Shown here: one piece after another, positions 62,301 through 64,000 of the stretch
Layout of the letters: every line of letters begins with the position of its first letter
How positions within the stretch are numbered: the first letter of the stretch is position 1
Assembly: GCA_911728435.2 (NCBI GenBank)
Contig: OU452202.1
Location: forward strand, 24,407,135 to 24,471,134
Length of the DNA: 64,000 bases
Source of the DNA: Apoderus coryli
Lineage: Eukaryota; Arthropoda; Insecta; Coleoptera; Attelabidae
Direction: 5' to 3'
Notes under the pieces: generated by a model
What the model saw: the letters and a program-made list of their open reading frames with translations, nothing else
What the model was told of the DNA's origin: nothing
Database searches by the model: none
Made by a program: the position numbers and the translations under genes

Positions 62301-63053
62301 CTTTGAGGTGAATGGTAAATTTCATGACGTTTTTCAGTCCGTTCCGTAATGCCTACAAATAAAATGTTAAAATTATATAGTGCGATTCTTCAAGCTCTTA
62401 TGAGGTTAAGAAGCAGTGCAATTGGTTGAATTGAGCCATTGCAATGACAAAATTAGACGACTTTTAAGTGGTACAATAACTCTGGGTAGGATCCTCCAAA
62501 ACTGCTAGCACCATCTCCGAATCTTGCCGAGAGAATTTCATTCCATTCTTGAAATTGAAGGTTGTTGCAAATACCACAAATTGGAGTTGTTAATACAGGC
62601 AAAAATGAGAGAAGTGAATTAAGTGGTACTCCTACATTTTCAGGGCAATATCAACAGTATACCTGAAAGAGTTTAACCGCATTATTCTTAATTTTAAACC
62701 TAGCTTACCTTGATAGTAGCCTGAGCTATGGTTTCGATCTCGCTCTGGCTCAACAGGACTGTATACTCTAGAGTTTTGATGAACTGTCGTGACAAAAGGC
62801 TTCGGCGGTGGAGTTTGTTGGTCCGTTCTTGCTGGTTGTGATTTAATGGTTACATTAAAGAAACTTGTTTTCGGCGGATGTTCTTCATCGTCCAATGTAG
62901 AATTTGTTGAGGAACGTGAATCCGACCCGAAATGATGGTCCAACCATTTGGAAGTTTCCACTTTACGTGTTTCTTCTTCTTGGTCAAAATTTAATGGACG
63001 ACGAGTAAGAGCATCCTTTCTATCCGTTACAATGTTCTCTCCATTTTCTACAC
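47305..63053 (-). CDS. 3' part of a gene for a Ser/Pro/Arg-rich, probably disordered protein (partial)
   Basis: I do not recognise this gene. Exons: 62709-63053, 62097-62352, 60916-61205, 57169-57328, 54061-54171, 50350-50573, 49576-49753, 49212-49496, 47305-47656. All have GT/AG borders and consistent phase, giving at least 732 residues to a stop at 47305; the 5' end lies beyond 63053, probably outside the window. The protein has no membrane segment or folded domain I can see. It has PPPKPF, SP-Tyr repeats (SPSPDYHVRQSPLPDY), a WW-ligand-type PPxY (EEPPPDYSPPSPPP), a basic stretch RKLVGKIRSVSAERKAKQRA, Ser/Arg motifs (RSQSTLGRFSKS, SRSKSFNVHA), and a basic C-terminus ending EVRNYRK. It could be a cytoskeletal or junctional scaffold; that is a guess. 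A 79-bp intron (49497-49575) separates two of the exons. Confidence 0.8.
47690..49205 (-). mobile_element. LINE (FADD family) in the last intron of the disordered-protein gene, same strand
   Basis: Minus-strand frames, 5' to 3', give FPKAWKISRICPMHKSAEN, NYRPVSLLPNFSKFFEAGL, then after frameshifts IDAIYTDFSKAFDKLDHSL, TPTSGAPQGA, and the frame 47796-48713 with LMFADDLKLYRVV, DLGVYVDTELSFNYHIQSI, IQRKFLKYLAFKIDG and ALLDRFQMVSLAARR. The 3' end shows TTGTCTTGTAATTGGGTCTG and a TAATAAATAATATT tail near 47690. At least three frame changes lie in the first 500 bp, and the endonuclease is absent. Its 5' edge lies within about 15 bp of the splice donor at 49206-49211. Confidence 0.87.
51198..51236 (-). 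other. candidate 39-nt in-frame microexon of the disordered-protein gene
   Basis: A 39-nt segment is bounded by a TTTAG acceptor and a GTAAAT donor. It has the same 2/2 phase as the junction between exons 54061-54171 and 50350-50573. Inserting it would add 13 residues, rich in Lys/Arg/Ser (RSKPNDVTKHRK), without a frame change. It may be alternatively spliced or a chance match. Confidence 0.5.
51386..53230. mobile_element. non-autonomous DNA element with perfect 28-bp TIRs
   Basis: The left end ATATCTGTACCCCAGAATAA (through 51413) has its exact 28-bp reverse complement at 53203-53230. Inside, the subterminal motif ATAAAACTxTxTTAAGTCC recurs near 51402, 51549 and 52969, and shorter AAGTCC repeats are found near 51624 and 52942. 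The outer TA on both sides would fit a TA target duplication. No transposase frame exists. A separate LINE or SINE tail sits inside at 51698. The family is not assigned. Confidence 0.8.
51698..51960 (-). mobile_element. retroelement 3' end with (TTTGA)n tail
   Basis: In minus orientation the sequence ends with GGAAAATAAAGATTTTGATT followed by a run of TTTGA repeats (51698-51722). An AATAAA-like signal before a TTTGA/TGATT tail is typical of some insect LINEs. The body to about 51960 has no readable frame. It lies within the 28-bp-TIR element. Confidence 0.6.
53298..53650. repeat. 353-bp foldback element with ~85-bp arms
   Basis: The left arm 53298-53385 and right arm 53561-53650 are inverted copies with scattered mismatches. 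Shared blocks include CCACAAAATAAGTTTAATAA, GAAATTTCTC and CAGTGTTAGA. The loop is about 175 bp. The inner part of the arm, CATACATGTTTTGGAAC followed by AGTCTCATCACC, resembles the snap-back repeats near 37775 and 41060. Confidence 0.85.
55450..56945 (+). mobile_element. rearranged LINE (FADD family) antisense in an intron of the disordered-protein gene
   Basis: Plus-strand frames 55561-55878, 55913-56491 and 56488-56742 encode, in order, VYTDFSKAFDRVNHKILL, SGVPQGSHLGPLFFNIF, LLADDLKLFTIV (frameshift before it), DLGVMLDSGLTFIPHITSM, VQHKFLRYLAYKLL, and the C-terminal LLYDLINGRLNCPDLLGK. Two frameshifts (near 55878 and 56490) break it. About 53 bp with TTGATAAAGTTG and GGCATCGGCGGACGCATGCT occur twice, at about 55455-55503 and 55695-55744, with the first copy lying outside the coding order; the 5' part is thus rearranged. 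The tail is GCCCGTAAATAAATAAATA at 56922-56940. Confidence 0.87.
58340..58840. repeat. three-copy tandem repeat, ~165-170 bp unit
   Basis: Anchor GCGCATGGTAG followed by CCACTAA and ACGTATCTG occurs at 58344 and 58509, and in a worn form near 58679. Each is followed by AGCAAAAATTTTxATAG, GGGATTAGGTAATGAAGTAT and AATTGAGTTCAAA-like blocks. The repeat lies in the intron between exons 57169-57328 and 60916-61205 and has no conserved frame. Confidence 0.82.
59366..60133. repeat. pair of ~70-bp ACAGGGTG-type inverted-end elements
   Basis: Segments 59366-59432 and 60061-60133 both start with ATACAGG and end with CACCCTGTAT. They are inverted relative to each other: ATTTAAAAAAACACAACTATG on the left corresponds to the complement of CATAGTTCTGGTTTTTTAAAT on the right. 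ACTGGGTGTTCCATTTAAAA also occurs at about 10038-10057. Either they are two solo miniature elements or the ends of one 768-bp element; no gene lies between. Confidence 0.65.
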
Positions 63054-63109
63054 CTGGAAAATAAATATTTCGTTGGTGGAAAAGCTACGATTTCAGTAAA
63101 CCAAGTTAG

Positions 63110-63330
63110 TCAGGCAAACAAATGGTTGTGTACCACTCAGAATTGACTGTTCTGCATTGTTCTAGTGGTACGGTTGCGACCTGTTCAGTTTTTCCGAAAA
63201 AACAGGCGACCATTTGCTTGGAAGTGCTTCGTGCGCCAACAACTTTTGTTGGATTTGGCGCATCTTGAAACACCCATACAGTCGACTGCTGTTTATTTTC
63301 GGGCTCATACGCGTAAATCCACGATGTTCT
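63110..63330 (-). mobile_element. mariner transposase fragment, subfamily 2
   Basis: The minus-strand frame reads SWIYAYEPENKQQSTVWVFQ, then DAPNPTKVVGARSTSKQMVA, CFFGKTEQVATVPLEQCRTV and NSEWYTTICLP. This is the stretch just after the first catalytic Asp of a mariner transposase, up to about the middle of the domain. Its upstream half is replaced by a different mariner fragment at about 63325-63335. It lies in the intron upstream of the exon at 63053. Confidence 0.85.
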
Positions 63331-64000
63331 TCCTGAGCTCCGGCAGTTTCTTACGAACTCGCTCTCGCAATGTTGGCAAAACTGTAAAATAATAAGTTTG
63401 GTTGACAATTTGACCTTCTGGAACCCATTCAATCATCACGATGCCGTTGATGTCGAAAAAACGATTAGCATGACCGTAACTTTTGATTTAGACATTCTTG
63501 CTTTTTGCATTCTTGGCGATGCCGATGAAGGAGTTTTCCAGTGCATGGATTTCCGCTTAGTTTTTTCAACATCGTCCTGGAATATCCAGGTTTCATCGCA
63601 AGTGATGATGTTTTCCATCAATTCAGGCTCTCTCTCTAACCTCTCAAGAAAATCTGAGCAGATCGGTTGACGAAAGAGCTTTTGTGTCAAATTTTTCGGA
63701 CCAGCTTCGCACATATTTTCTTCAATTCGTCATGTAAAATTTGTCTGGCCGTTTCTTTTTCGGCGTCTACAGTCTCAGCAATCATCCGAATGCTCATACG
63801 ACGATCTCCACGCAAAATTTCATTGATTTTTTGGTCACTGTTTGCGCAGAAACACACACAGGTCGACCTGGGCGTTGCTCATCATCGATGTTCTCTCGGC
63901 CTTCAGAAAACCTTTTATGCCATTCATTTCATTTTGGCGGCTGGCCTATAATTTCGATTGCACAAAGAGACCGCTACATCTGTGTTAGACTATTAGGAAG
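63330..64000 (-). mobile_element. mariner transposase fragment, subfamily 1
   Basis: Minus-strand reading from the right edge gives EWHKRFSEGREN, DDEQRPGRPCVSAQT, INEILRGDRRMSIRMIAETV (helix-turn-helix region), then in the frame 63436-63714 CDETWIF with the first catalytic Asp, MHWKTPSSASPRM and KARMSKSKVTVMLIVF. A frameshift follows near 63440. Then IEWVPEGQIVNQTYYF and LPTLRERVRKKLPELRKN are readable to about 63335, where the second mariner sequence takes over. There are several shifts and at least one stop, so it is inactive. Confidence 0.85.

Noticed and set aside
62011..62325. Alternative minus-strand frame with hydrophobic and basic residues over exon 62097-62352
   Set aside because: The SP-Tyr repeat frame fits the splice phases on both sides, so this one is a shadow.

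Overview
This 64-kb window reads as nuclear DNA of an insect. It is AT-rich, genes are split by short introns with GT/AG borders, and it carries many non-LTR retrotransposon fragments, Tc1/mariner relics, a Ty3/gypsy LTR element, foldback elements and microsatellites. A beetle is plausible, but that is inference.

Left half (about 1-37 kb): five complete, tandem, same-strand (minus) paralogs of the SLC17 family of the major facilitator superfamily (phosphate/organic anion transporters, sialin/NPT type). They are called A (1000-5515), B (7874-10465), C (12623-16965), D (20383-24559) and E (29809-37037). Spliced by hand they give open proteins of 465, 467, 473, 473 and 514 residues. The internal exon lengths are nearly invariant (about 237, 157, 149, 144, 136 and 242 nt). 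In B-E the start codon lies in a separate exon that contributes only four coding bases (ATG plus one base); copy A appears to have lost that ATG and to start in the next exon. Introns and spacers are filled with transposon debris: LINE fragments at 2.5, 6, 11, 14.6, 19.3, 21, 27, 28.5 and 35 kb; an RTE/BovB-like LINE inserted in an older Tc1-like transposase at 17-19 kb with a visible target-site duplication; and a TTAA-bounded composite element at 26.3-27.9 kb.

Middle (37-47 kb): gene-free DNA, a LINE at 38-39.3 kb, and a complete Ty3/gypsy retrotransposon (41122-46499, minus strand). The latter has 462-bp LTRs that look identical, a 4-bp ATAA target duplication, a tRNA-Lys-like primer site, and open gag and pol frames. 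It sits in the loop of an older inverted-repeat element whose arms remain on both sides.

Right half (47-64 kb): the 3' part of one long minus-strand gene (47305-63053, continuing past the right edge). It encodes a low-complexity, Ser/Pro/Arg-rich, probably disordered protein that I do not recognise. Nine exons join in consistent phase, and a tenth 39-nt in-frame candidate exon is visible. Its introns hold two LINEs, a 28-bp-TIR element, a hairpin element, a 165-bp tandem repeat and a mosaic of two mariner transposases.

I see no tRNA, rRNA or CRISPR. The most unusual items are the regularity of the transporter array with its four-base start exon, two abutting perfect palindromes (36504-36601), and the intact young-looking gypsy element inside a foldback element.
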